From Mucilaginibacter pankratovii (GTDB lineage Bacteria > Bacteroidota > Bacteroidia > Sphingobacteriales > Sphingobacteriaceae), in NCBI RefSeq assembly GCF_014773265.1, contig NZ_JACWMY010000002.1, positions 620,001 through 684,000 of the forward strand: a stretch of DNA of 64,000 nt, in the 5' to 3' direction. A program made the translations under genes and the position numbers. How positions within the stretch are numbered: the first letter of the stretch is position 1; the number at the start of each line of letters is the position of its first letter. Under the pieces are notes generated by a model. That model was not told the DNA's origin. It ran no database searches and was given only the letters and a program-made list of their open reading frames with translations. Shown here piece after piece: positions 6,996 through 15,139 of the stretch.

Positions 6996-8825
6996 TTATT
7001 GATAGCCCATTGCCTGCAGCTTAAACAACTCGGCGTACCGGCCATTTTTTACCAATAACTCCGCGTGGGTACCTACTTCCATTACTGTCCCTTTATCAAG
7101 CACCAGTATCCTGTCGGCCATGCGCGCGGTGGAGAAGCGGTGAGAGATCAGCACCGCCGATTTCCCTTTGGTGAGTTCGGCAAAACGTTGAAACACCTCG
7201 TATTCTGCGCGGGCATCCAGCGCGGCGGTGGGTTCATCAAGAATAAGCAGCTGTGCATCCTTCATGTAAGCGCGTGCCAGCGCCACCTTTTGCCACTCAC
7301 CACCTGACAGCTCTATGCCTTCATTAAAGCGCCTGCCAAGCCATTGCTCATAATGCCCGGGGAGTTTCTCTGCCAGCGCATCGGCCAGGCTTTCCTGCGC
7401 GGCTTTTTGAATGAGTTCGGCATTATCTATCTCGCTGATATTACCTACCGCAATATTTTGAGAAAGCGTCATCTGGTAGCGCAGGTAATCCTGGAAGATA
7501 ATACCCATATTGAGCCTCAGTTGTTCGATATCATACTCTTTCAGGTCTATTCCATCTAACAGGATGCGGCCTTCGGTAGGGTCGTACAAGCGGGCCAGCA
7601 GTTTAACAAGCGTGGTTTTGCCCGCACCATTTTCCCCTACCAGCGCCAGTTTTTCGCCGGGATGCAGGGTGAAATTAAGGTTCCTGTTCGCCCAGAGTTC
7701 GGTGTTATGGTATTGAAAGCCTACATTTTCGAAGGTAAAACCTTCTTTAATTGGGTTAGGGAACGGCAATGGCTTTACGGCCACCGTAATTTTTGGCCGG
7801 ATGGCAAAGAACTCGATAAAATCGTTGAGGTAGATGGCTCCCTGCGAAACGGACGTAAACCGGCTCAGCATATTTTCCATCAAAGTGCTGAGCTGGCGAA
7901 ACGAGCCTGCCAAAAACGTGAGCCCGCCAATAGATGTTTTGCCCGTTACGGTATTATAAATAATGAAGCCATAGGCCCCGTAATAGCCTATACTGCCGAT
8001 CACCGAAAAGAAAGTCCCCCAGGCCGACCGGCGCAGGGCAAGTTTGCTATTATCGGCGTAAAACTTCTGCGACAACTTTTTAAAGCGGCCGATAATAAAA
8101 TCGGCCAGGCCGAAGATCTTCACTTCTTTGGCGGTTTCGTCGCTGGCGCCGAGGTAACGCAGGTAGTCCAGTTCGCGGCGCTCAGGCGTTTGGCTGCGGC
8201 TGAGGGCATAGTTCTGGCTGTTGAAATACGATTCGCCAAGGAAAGCCGGGATAATGGCTACCAACAACAATAGTATCAGCCAGGGATTGAACGCGATGAG
8301 CCCTGTCAGCAAAAAACCCATTGAGATAAGGTCCTGCACCTGGCTCATTACCTGCGATAGCAATACGGTACGCCCTACGGTTTGCTGCCTTGCCCGTTCC
8401 AGTTTATCATAAAATACCGAATCTTCAAACTGGTCGAGATCCAGTGTAGCGGCGTGGCGCATAATGCGGATAGAGGTGTAATTGGAGAATTGGTCGCCCA
8501 ACAGGCTGTCTACCAAATTGATCATCCGGTTGAGGCCATCGGTCAGCACAGCCAATCCGAACTCAATAGCAACCAGTTCCCAAAGATGTTGTTGGCTGCC
8601 ACCAGAGCGGTTAAGTCCCACCACCTGGTCGATAATAAGTTTGCCAACATACAACAGCAAAACAGGCATAGCCGACCTGATAATGCGCAGCGTAAAGCTC
8701 AATAGTGTTTTGGAGGGACTGCTTTGCCAAACCAACCGAAAAAGCTCGGGCAGGTTCTTCAAGGCCGAAAGGCGCTGCTTAAAGGTAATATCGTTATTGG
8801 GTATGGTGTTCCGCGTTCTCGCCAT
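6996..8825 (-). CDS. ABC exporter, fused permease and ATPase
   Basis: 609 residues, a half-transporter with an N-terminal membrane domain (about 1-340, with hydrophobic helices such as 'GFLLTGLIAFNPWLILLLLVAIIP') and a C-terminal nucleotide-binding domain. The ATPase has Walker A 'GENGAGKTT' (about residue 395), a Q-loop in 'IIFQDYLRYQ', signature 'LSGGEWQK', Walker B 'LLILDEPTAALD' and the H-loop 'ISHRFST'. Each pair of such half-transporters exports lipids, peptides or drugs from the cytoplasm; the substrate cannot be read from the sequence. It has no transporter partner or obvious pathway neighbour. Its 3' end faces the broken lipoprotein gene across a shared terminator. Confidence 0.95.
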   Translation of the reverse strand: MARTRNTIPNNDITFKQRLSALKNLPELFRLVWQSSPSKTLLSFTLRIIRSAMPVLLLYVGKLIIDQVVGLNRSGGSQQHLWELVAIEFGLAVLTDGLNRMINLVDSLLGDQFSNYTSIRIMRHAATLDLDQFEDSVFYDKLERARQQTVGRTVLLSQVMSQVQDLISMGFLLTGLIAFNPWLILLLLVAIIPAFLGESYFNSQNYALSRSQTPERRELDYLRYLGASDETAKEVKIFGLADFIIGRFKKLSQKFYADNSKLALRRSAWGTFFSVIGSIGYYGAYGFIIYNTVTGKTSIGGLTFLAGSFRQLSTLMENMLSRFTSVSQGAIYLNDFIEFFAIRPKITVAVKPLPFPNPIKEGFTFENVGFQYHNTELWANRNLNFTLHPGEKLALVGENGAGKTTLVKLLARLYDPTEGRILLDGIDLKEYDIEQLRLNMGIIFQDYLRYQMTLSQNIAVGNISEIDNAELIQKAAQESLADALAEKLPGHYEQWLGRRFNEGIELSGGEWQKVALARAYMKDAQLLILDEPTAALDARAEYEVFQRFAELTKGKSAVLISHRFSTARMADRILVLDKGTVMEVGTHAELLVKNGRYAELFKLQAMGYQ

Positions 8826-9085
8826 GTACCAAAGCTAAAAATTTGAGGCGTAGCAAAAGTTGGAGCAAGGTAATATTCCTAAACAAACCCATCAGGATTG
8901 AAGTTGCTACCAGGTTCCAAAACAGATTGTTGAATAATCGCCGACGATATCATTTCCTGGTGGTCCAAACAAGTGCAAATTAGCTTGTCGCATTTTTAAC
9001 TTTTAAAGTCGATATTGAGCTTATATTTCTATTTTTATTGCTTTCTATAACTAATTAAAAAACACCTGCCTTATTATCACAGAAT
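8826..9085. other. Intergenic region with no gene seen
   Basis: About 260 bases between the divergent starts of the ABC exporter and the small lipoprotein. It becomes A+T-rich in the last 100 bases and presumably holds both promoters. I see no convincing open frame, RNA gene or repeat. Confidence 0.5.
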
Positions 9086-9526
9086 ATGAAAAAATTTCTT
9101 CTGATTTCAGCCATGTTCATCGTTTGCCAAAGTTGCACTCAAAGCGGTAGCAACGCAAAAGATGACAAACCTAAAAGTGAAACCGCCAAAAACGACAATC
9201 TTAAAAATTATGTGATCACGTTTTATCAGGACAAGTTCGACGAATCAACCGGTAAGTTTATACCAAACAATGTGATTGATAGTGTACAGGCAGATAACGA
9301 CACGGTAGCATACCTGACAGCATTAAAAAGATACTACAATCAAAAAATAACAGAACGAAAAAACTTGAATTACGGCCAGCCAAAATCTTTTCTGGTGGTT
9401 GATAAAAATGGTGTAGACTTAAGGGTTAACTTATCTGATAAAGTTGTAAACGGGCTAAAAAATCAAGTTGAAAGTGCTCCCGATGTTAAACGCATGATTG
9501 AGGAATACAAAAGAGATAGTTTATAA
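9086..9526 (+). CDS. Small lipoprotein of unknown function
   Basis: 146 residues. 'MKKFLLISAMFIVCQSCTQSG' reads as a lipoprotein signal with the lipidated Cys at about residue 17, followed by a low-complexity Lys/Asp/Asn linker to about residue 40, as is usual for surface lipoproteins in this phylum. The mature domain (about 41-146) is a mix of short helices and strands with 'YVITFYQDKFDESTGKF' and 'KSFLVVDKNGVDLRVN'. I do not recognise the family. It stands alone on the plus strand and is convergent with the end of the PUL operon, 143 bases away. An imperfect hairpin (9557-9588) follows but lacks a T tract. Confidence 0.75.
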   Translation: MKKFLLISAMFIVCQSCTQSGSNAKDDKPKSETAKNDNLKNYVITFYQDKFDESTGKFIPNNVIDSVQADNDTVAYLTALKRYYNQKITERKNLNYGQPKSFLVVDKNGVDLRVNLSDKVVNGLKNQVESAPDVKRMIEEYKRDSL

Positions 9527-9669
9527 ATAGCCTTAAATTATTGCTAACGCTGCTTTGCCGCCAGTTGGCATTGCGGTGAAATGGCGGCATGCAGGTATCA
9601 GCTTAGTTTACACTTAAAAACAAATCTTTTTTTTGTAGTAATATCTTATTTCACAAAACAGTTGCCAGC

Positions 9670-10695
9670 TTACGTTTTTTTACCGCCCCAAAACGCTATC
9701 AGTTTCCGGGCCTCTTTTGCAGAAACATGGATGACGGTGCCATGCCGCGGATGAAAATCCATAGAGATCTCGTTGTCTATCACCCGGAAGTTCTCCAGAT
9801 CGGTGCTTTTACAAAACTGGTATTTGCCTTTCATGTACACATCGTACATCAATATCCAGGTATCTGAGTTGATGAGTTTAAAAACATCAGCACCCTCTAC
9901 CGCGTCGGTAGTTTGGTTTAAAATTTTATCAAAAAGTTCATAACCGCCTTTTAGTGTTTTAGAAACCGCCTTTTTTATGCCGAGCCCATTTCCTTCTGTT
10001 TTAAAGAAAAGGTTATAATAGCCATCCTTATAAACAATGTCGGCATCAATACACGCGCCGCCGTCGGGTTTATAAAAAAGTTGTTTGGGTGTGCCTTCAA
10101 TGCCCGTAAAATCTGCGTTTGCATAGGCATAGTAAATAATATCGGCCTGGTTGCCTGTACGCATAGACCAGTACACCATATACTTCTTCACCGCTGGATC
10201 GTAAATGGTTTGTGGTGCCCAAACCCGGTTGATATTTGCAAACTCCGGAATATTGGCCGGGATATTAACGATGGTGCTGCTCCAGTTAATAAGGTCCTTC
10301 GATTTAAGGAAAACCATGGCATAGTTTGCGCCCCAGCCATTCTTTGCAACGTTCATATCTGTGGCCACCATATAAAAGGTTTTGCCATCCGCAGCGCGTA
10401 AAATGTGCGGATCGCGCAGGCCCGCCGTAGAACTTACCTTTTCGGAAGACACAACCGGGTTGTTGGCATTAAGTGCCCGGTAATTATACCCATCGGCACT
10501 CAGCGCGAACCTGATAGCTTCCTCATCTTTCCCGTTCCCGGTGAAATAGGCAAACAGGTAAGCACTATCCTTGCCGATCTTTGGAAGAGCAGAGTCGGCA
10601 GTCTGAACCGTTTGTGTTTGAGCGATCGCTCCCAGCGCATATATCACACCAATTGTGGTGGCTGCTATTGTTTTTTTTATGTCGATAATGTTCAT
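9670..10695 (-). CDS. Glycoside hydrolase family 43-like secreted enzyme (third GH43 of the PUL)
   Basis: 341 residues with a signal peptide ending near 'GAIAQTQ'. The five-bladed propeller of GH43 is suggested by 'AGLRDPHILRAADGKTFYM' (candidate base Asp), 'RVWAPQTIYDPAVKKYMVYW', 'CIDADIVYKDGYYNLFFK' (candidate second Asp) and 'TDAVEGADVFKL' (candidate acid Glu). GH43 enzymes remove arabinofuranose, xylose or galactose from plant polysaccharides; I cannot assign a subfamily. It is the last gene of the PUL operon, 15 bases after the GH16 gene, so an exo-acting role on oligosaccharides released by that endo-enzyme is plausible. No strong terminator is seen after it. Confidence 0.85.
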   Translation of the reverse strand: MNIIDIKKTIAATTIGVIYALGAIAQTQTVQTADSALPKIGKDSAYLFAYFTGNGKDEEAIRFALSADGYNYRALNANNPVVSSEKVSSTAGLRDPHILRAADGKTFYMVATDMNVAKNGWGANYAMVFLKSKDLINWSSTIVNIPANIPEFANINRVWAPQTIYDPAVKKYMVYWSMRTGNQADIIYYAYANADFTGIEGTPKQLFYKPDGGACIDADIVYKDGYYNLFFKTEGNGLGIKKAVSKTLKGGYELFDKILNQTTDAVEGADVFKLINSDTWILMYDVYMKGKYQFCKSTDLENFRVIDNEISMDFHPRHGTVIHVSAKEARKLIAFWGGKKT

Positions 10696-10710
10696 ATTTT
10701 TTGAGTTGAG

Positions 10711-11547
10711 TTATTGCTTTTGATAAACCTTCACATAGTCTACCTCAAAGCGTTTGGGGAATTTAGTCAGGGATGGATCGCCGCCGTTGTCTCCGCCTAC
10801 CGCCAGGTTTAGTAATATATAATGGGGCTGCTTAAAAGGATTTAATTTTTCGGCATCGCGGTTGTTCAGATCTTTCATTTCTACGCGGTTCAGCAATTCA
10901 TCATCTACATACAGGCTAATGGCGTTCTTATCCCAATCCATTCGCCATACGTGGAACTGCTTGCACCATTCCGGGCCAAATAGTTTTACCTCTTTTGTGG
11001 TGCTAAACCAATGCGCTTTGTAGGCCACGTCTGTGCCGGTAGCTATGTTGGCCAGCAACATCCCGCGATAGTACTCCATGATATCAATTTCGCCGTTTGA
11101 TGGCCATTGGCCCTTCGCGCCGAGTGTCCAAAACGCCGGCCATAAGCCCGAATCGACGTCTATCTTGCCGCGCATTACAAAACGGCCATATTTAAATTCT
11201 TTTAGTCCGCTCGTATTCATGCTTGATGCCGTGTATTCGATAAACTCGCGGTTTGTTTTCCAGCTTTTGCTCCCGGCAACATAATTGGGGTTGGGCAAAT
11301 GCACCTTTTGTGCCTCTATTACCAGCAGGCCGTTATGGCATACCGCATTTTGGGGCTGGTACCATTGCAATTCGTTATTACGGGTAAAGCCATGCTCAAA
11401 CCGCCAGTACTTCGCGTTTACGGGGCCTTCGTTATTAAACTCATCGGCCCAAACCAATTTATAAGCGGTGGTATCGCCGGACTGGCATTGCGCTGTTTGT
11501 TTGAGCATTATAATTAATATTAGGGCTATTAGGCTGATGTATTTCAT
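10711..11547 (-). CDS. Glycoside hydrolase family 16 (beta-1,3-galactanase or glucanase type)
   Basis: 278 residues from the ATG at 11547 (MKYISLIALIL); a TTG six codons upstream is the only longer start and would overlap the previous stop. A signal peptide ends near 'TAQCQS'. The active-site motif 'NGEIDIMEYY' has the ExDxxE pattern of the family (nucleophile and acid/base Glu), preceded by 'SGLWPAFWTLG' and followed by a Trp-rich 'FHVWRMDWDKNAISLYVDD'. GH16 enzymes are endo-acting on beta-1,3- or 1,4-linked glucans and galactans. In this PUL, next to GH43, GH88 and DUF2264 enzymes, an endo-beta-1,3-galactanase cutting an arabinogalactan backbone is my preferred reading; laminarinase is the alternative. 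It follows the galactokinase-like gene by 14 bases. Confidence 0.93.
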   Translation of the reverse strand: MKYISLIALILIIMLKQTAQCQSGDTTAYKLVWADEFNNEGPVNAKYWRFEHGFTRNNELQWYQPQNAVCHNGLLVIEAQKVHLPNPNYVAGSKSWKTNREFIEYTASSMNTSGLKEFKYGRFVMRGKIDVDSGLWPAFWTLGAKGQWPSNGEIDIMEYYRGMLLANIATGTDVAYKAHWFSTTKEVKLFGPEWCKQFHVWRMDWDKNAISLYVDDELLNRVEMKDLNNRDAEKLNPFKQPHYILLNLAVGGDNGGDPSLTKFPKRFEVDYVKVYQKQ

Positions 11548-11561
11548 ATTACTTCGTTTTA

Positions 11562-12716
11562 TCAAAGCTGTGAATTTAATTTGATAAGTTCTTCAATGCC
11601 GCTACCAACCGATGTTTGATGAACCGTTGGCGGATATCCTATCAAATCGGTATAATAGGAGATCATGTCCTCTTTAAAACCAGCAAAAGCATCCGTTTTA
11701 ACCAGGGCGATCACACCGCTCCCAAAGCCATACCCGGCCATCCTGGCCCCTATTACACCTTTATAAAAACGGCAGTATTCTGCAATGGTATCCAGCTCCA
11801 CACTACTTACCCCGTATAAGTTTTTTAATGATTGATGCGATTGGTACATCAACTCACCAAAAGCTTCCATATCGCCTTGCGCAAGTAATTCCGCGGCAGC
11901 CTTTACCCTATCGTTTTCTTCGACGACATGCAGCGCGCGTTTAAAAATATTTTCATCTGTTATTAGGTATTTGTACCAATGAAGTGTAACTGTATCAATC
12001 TGGCACAAATTATCTATCCCCAGTTCGGGTTGCAGGCAGGCAAGTGCGGCATTGCAGTCCGCCGCTCTTTCGTTGTAGACCGATTCGGATTGACTGCGCT
12101 GCCGCTTAGCACTAATTATAGCCAGGCAATAATCACCTAAATTCAGAGATACCAGGTTGTGCTCCCCGGTTTGGCCGTTAATGAGTAAGGCGGCATCTTT
12201 TACACTATGGGTTGCAGCCAACCAGCTGATTTTGCCTGTATAAAGATCTGCCAAATTCATCAACTCATCTTTGCTGAAATTGGTATTAAATAATTCATTC
12301 AGCCCAAAAGCAGTCACAATTTCTATGGATGATGTTGAAATTAGTTCCATAGCAAATGGCAGGTCGGAAAAATACAGTATATCAAGCCCCCCGGTAAGTT
12401 GATGTCCCTTTGCCGAAAATCTGCTGAGCACCGCCAATGACTTATTATACCACAGGCCGTTAATTTCCCGGTAAGGTACGCCGATAGGTATATCCAGCGC
12501 TTCCTGGTAATTCAGGCTGCGCAAGCGCAGTAGCCCGTCGTTATTGAGTGCGAGTAACAGGTAAGTACCCATGCCGACGGCACATGATATCAGAAAGCCG
12601 CCGTTTTGTACGGTATGCTCGCCCAATAAATTCACCCAGCCCGGGCAAAAATATTCTTTAACAGGTTGCTTGTTAAACAGCTTATTAAATTCTGCGGCGG
12701 CGGTTATATTAGCCAT
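11562..12716 (-). CDS. Galactokinase-like GHMP protein lacking catalytic residues
   Basis: 384 residues, the full length of a galactokinase, and cytoplasmic (no signal). The N-terminal signature reads 'CPGWVNLLGEHTVQNGGF', where active enzymes have PGRVNLIGEHTDYN: the catalytic Arg is Trp and the galactose-binding Asp is Val. The ATP loop, usually GLSSSA, is 'ISTSSIE'. The region that should read MDQ with the catalytic Asp is 'WLAATHSVKDAALLING', with no MDQ. The third motif 'GARMAGYGFGSGV' is mostly kept. So the fold is retained while both catalytic residues are absent. It lies between GH43 and GH16 genes in the PUL. A sugar sensor, in the manner of yeast Gal3, or a binding protein is possible; loss of function without replacement is another reading. 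Confidence 0.88.
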   Translation of the reverse strand: MANITAAAEFNKLFNKQPVKEYFCPGWVNLLGEHTVQNGGFLISCAVGMGTYLLLALNNDGLLRLRSLNYQEALDIPIGVPYREINGLWYNKSLAVLSRFSAKGHQLTGGLDILYFSDLPFAMELISTSSIEIVTAFGLNELFNTNFSKDELMNLADLYTGKISWLAATHSVKDAALLINGQTGEHNLVSLNLGDYCLAIISAKRQRSQSESVYNERAADCNAALACLQPELGIDNLCQIDTVTLHWYKYLITDENIFKRALHVVEENDRVKAAAELLAQGDMEAFGELMYQSHQSLKNLYGVSSVELDTIAEYCRFYKGVIGARMAGYGFGSGVIALVKTDAFAGFKEDMISYYTDLIGYPPTVHQTSVGSGIEELIKLNSQL

Positions 12717-12743
12717 GGTTTTTATCTGCCTTGTTTGGCCGTC

Positions 12744-13880
12744 TCAATTTTTAAACACATTCAGGTCCCATTTATCGGCCCAGTTTATTTCTATGTCGTC
12801 GCCCTTAAAGGTGATAGGTAACCATAAGTACCTGCCGTCGATAGCATCTTTGGGCGTCCATTTATCGGCCATGAAAATAAAGGCATCCTTTTTACCGGCT
12901 ATGGGCAGCACGTAGGTGCTTTGGCCGCCAAAAGTAATTTCGGCACCGGCACCTTTGCAGGGGTTGCCATGGTAGGTCCATGGGCCGTAAATGGATTTCG
13001 CGGTAAACCAGCGCGCCGGGTTGGGGTCCCAGCCCGTTGTGCCCGAGCCAATTAAATAGTAAATGCCATTGCGCTTAAATATGGCAGGCGCTTCGGTTTG
13101 ATGCCCGGCATATACCCGCGAAAACTTGCCGGTGTGGGCGGTGTAGTCGTCATTCAGCTCGGCAATATCCAATGTAAAATTCTCCTCGGCAGAAAATATA
13201 TGGTAGGCTTTACCATCATCATCAACAAAAACATTCATATCGCGCGCCATTTGCCCGCCGGGCAGGTCACGACAAAAGAAGCCTTCGCTTTTGTTTTTGG
13301 GATTGGCGCAGTCCACTTTATCCGCGTCGGGCGTACCTTCAGGATAAAAAGGTATAAACCCTGCGTTGGGCCGGTAGCTTTTTATAAAGGTGTACGGACC
13401 GGCAACTTTATCGCTGGTAGCCAAACCTGTACGGGCGGCCTTGTAACTTTGCCCGCGCAGCTCCAGGTGGAACCACATCACATACTTTTTGGTTTTTTTA
13501 TTGTAAACCACTTTTGGGCGCTCCAGTATACAGCCTTTAGCAATATCGTTGGTAGAATCGGGCGATACCGGCAAAGCAATGCCTTCGTCCTTCCAGTTAT
13601 ACAGGTCTTTGGAGGAGTAGCAATGTACACCCACCATAGCGCTGTTACCGGCAGGTCCGGCTATTTTATGCTCGCCAAACCAATAGTATTTCCCTTTATC
13701 AAAAAGCAGCCCTCCGCCATGGGCATTAATATGGATACCGTTATTATCGGGCCAGATGGTGCCGGGCGTAAATTGCGCTGCTTTAACAGGCTGCGTTTGC
13801 TGCGCGGTTGAAATAACCGGACGCAAAAGAAACAAGCCAGCAAGCAGGCTTATGGTAAATGTTATTCTTTTGATATTCAT
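12744..13880 (-). CDS. Glycoside hydrolase family 43 (exo-beta-1,3-galactanase-like, subfamily 24 type)
   Basis: 378 residues from the ATG at 13880 (MNIKRITFTISLL); a frame 22 codons longer lacks a signal peptide at its N-terminus and overlaps the DUF2264 gene. The mature protein opens with 'FTPGTIWPDNNGIHINAHGG', the start I associate with exo-beta-1,3-galactanases and their relatives, where the usual N-terminal base Asp of GH43 is not in an ADP motif. Other blades show 'CILERPKVVYNKKTKKYVMW', 'MARDMNVFVDDDGKAYHIFS' and 'TEAPAIFKRNGIYYLIGSGT'. It probably releases galactose from the beta-1,3-galactan backbone in the periplasm or at the surface. The gene follows DUF2264 by 14 bases. Confidence 0.87.
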   Translation of the reverse strand: MNIKRITFTISLLAGLFLLRPVISTAQQTQPVKAAQFTPGTIWPDNNGIHINAHGGGLLFDKGKYYWFGEHKIAGPAGNSAMVGVHCYSSKDLYNWKDEGIALPVSPDSTNDIAKGCILERPKVVYNKKTKKYVMWFHLELRGQSYKAARTGLATSDKVAGPYTFIKSYRPNAGFIPFYPEGTPDADKVDCANPKNKSEGFFCRDLPGGQMARDMNVFVDDDGKAYHIFSAEENFTLDIAELNDDYTAHTGKFSRVYAGHQTEAPAIFKRNGIYYLIGSGTTGWDPNPARWFTAKSIYGPWTYHGNPCKGAGAEITFGGQSTYVLPIAGKKDAFIFMADKWTPKDAIDGRYLWLPITFKGDDIEINWADKWDLNVFKN

Positions 13881-13894
13881 GTAGCGTATAGGTG

Positions 13895-15130
13895 TTATTT
13901 TTTGATATCTAAGGCGTGGTCGGCGGGTACATCCTGCCCGCTCCAAATTTTAACCGAGGTCCACGGGGCATCGGGGCTGCTCCAAAACTCATCGGTATCG
14001 GGCAGGCCAAGCGGAAGGAATATGTTGGCACAGATGTAAAGGCTACCCGTAGTGATATAAAAATCGGCCAGGCCGGGCTGCTTTCCGTACAGCCCTATGT
14101 TGAGCCAGCCCGCATCGTTAAAAGTTTGCGGCGCACCCAGTGTTTTTTGGATGAGGGCAGTTAATGCTCCCCGTACCTGTGCAGGTAAAAGCTTTGCTGG
14201 CAGTTGCTTTTTATAGGCCACATGGGCCAGGTGGGTAAACAGCCCGCCGCGGTATACAATGGAGCGCCCCGTAGCCGGGAAACTGCCATCTGTATTGATC
14301 ATCCGCTCCAAAATTTCGGCGTATCGCTGGCCGGTAATCACTTCCCGTGCCTGCTCGGCGCCATATTTTTTACTTTTTTGGTTCAGCACATCCAATATGG
14401 TGCTCAAGTTGGGATGGATAACAATGCTATTGTAATAATCTAAATGAAACTCCATTCCATCAGAGTACATCCCATCGCCCACGTACCAGTGCTGGGTAAA
14501 TTCGCGTACGGCGTATTCTACACGCACCGGGTCGTACCCCAGATCATATTTGCAAAAGAACGCCTCTATCATCCCCGAAAACAAGATCCAGTTACTGTAA
14601 ACCGGTACGGTGTTGCGGGTTATTTTCAGGGCATCAACTACCTGCAGTTTCACCTTTTCATCTAAATGCTTCCACAACCATGGCGAGCGGATAAGCCCCA
14701 GAGCTACAAAGGAGGCATCAACCAGCGGTTGACCACCGTTCCATTGCATGTAATCTTTCGCCTGCGGGTTTACAGCATTAGCTATGGCTTTTAAGGTCCA
14801 TTCGCGGTATTGGTTGCGTAGCTTTATCTCGTCGGCATCGCCACCTTCTGCCTGCAGCCAGGGCGCTATCCCGCTTAGTGTACGCCCAAACGCTTCGAGA
14901 TATCCGGCTTTGGTGCGGCTTTCCTTATTGTCTATCCTGTCCGAAAGCTCCATCTGCATTTTCAACTTTAACTGGTCTTCGGCAAGGTTGGACAGAACAG
15001 GGCGCGCCACCTTATCCAGGTAATTCAACCACACTTTGCGCACGGGTATCGCCTTCGCAGGTTTTTTTTGCGCGAACGACAGCACCGATATAGAAAGCAG
15101 CAACAAACAGGTAGCGATCTTCTTCATCAT
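13895..15130 (-). CDS. DUF2264 protein (GH154-type, putative beta-glucuronidase)
   Basis: 411 residues with a signal peptide ending in 'SVLSFAQ'. The mature protein is an all-helical (alpha/alpha)6-type chain; conserved stretches are 'RTLSGIAPWL', 'SNWILFSGMIEAFF', 'WYVGDGMYSDGMEFHLDYY' and 'DGSFPATGRSIVYRGG'. These belong to DUF2264. Some members from gut Bacteroides arabinogalactan loci have been assigned to CAZy family GH154 as beta-glucuronidases, which fits the uronate-handling neighbours here (GH88 and a BNR_4 enzyme). The assignment of activity to this protein is inference from family and context. It starts 9 bases after the GH43 stop upstream. Confidence 0.9.
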   Translation of the reverse strand: MMKKIATCLLLLSISVLSFAQKKPAKAIPVRKVWLNYLDKVARPVLSNLAEDQLKLKMQMELSDRIDNKESRTKAGYLEAFGRTLSGIAPWLQAEGGDADEIKLRNQYREWTLKAIANAVNPQAKDYMQWNGGQPLVDASFVALGLIRSPWLWKHLDEKVKLQVVDALKITRNTVPVYSNWILFSGMIEAFFCKYDLGYDPVRVEYAVREFTQHWYVGDGMYSDGMEFHLDYYNSIVIHPNLSTILDVLNQKSKKYGAEQAREVITGQRYAEILERMINTDGSFPATGRSIVYRGGLFTHLAHVAYKKQLPAKLLPAQVRGALTALIQKTLGAPQTFNDAGWLNIGLYGKQPGLADFYITTGSLYICANIFLPLGLPDTDEFWSSPDAPWTSVKIWSGQDVPADHALDIKK

Positions 15131-15139
15131 AAATTTTTG

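Noticed and set aside
7662..8273. Long plus-strand open frame (203 codons) inside the ABC exporter gene
   Set aside because: It is antisense to a clearly conserved ATPase/permease gene, has no recognisable motif and mirrors the codon bias of the real gene.
9557..9588. GCCGCCA/TGGCGGC hairpin as a terminator between the small lipoprotein and the PUL end
   Set aside because: The 7-base stem has an 18-base loop and no T run on either strand, so terminator function is not supported.
11548..11565. TTG start six codons upstream for the GH16 gene
   Set aside because: It would overlap the preceding stop and adds polar residues before the signal peptide; the ATG at 11547 gives a clean signal.
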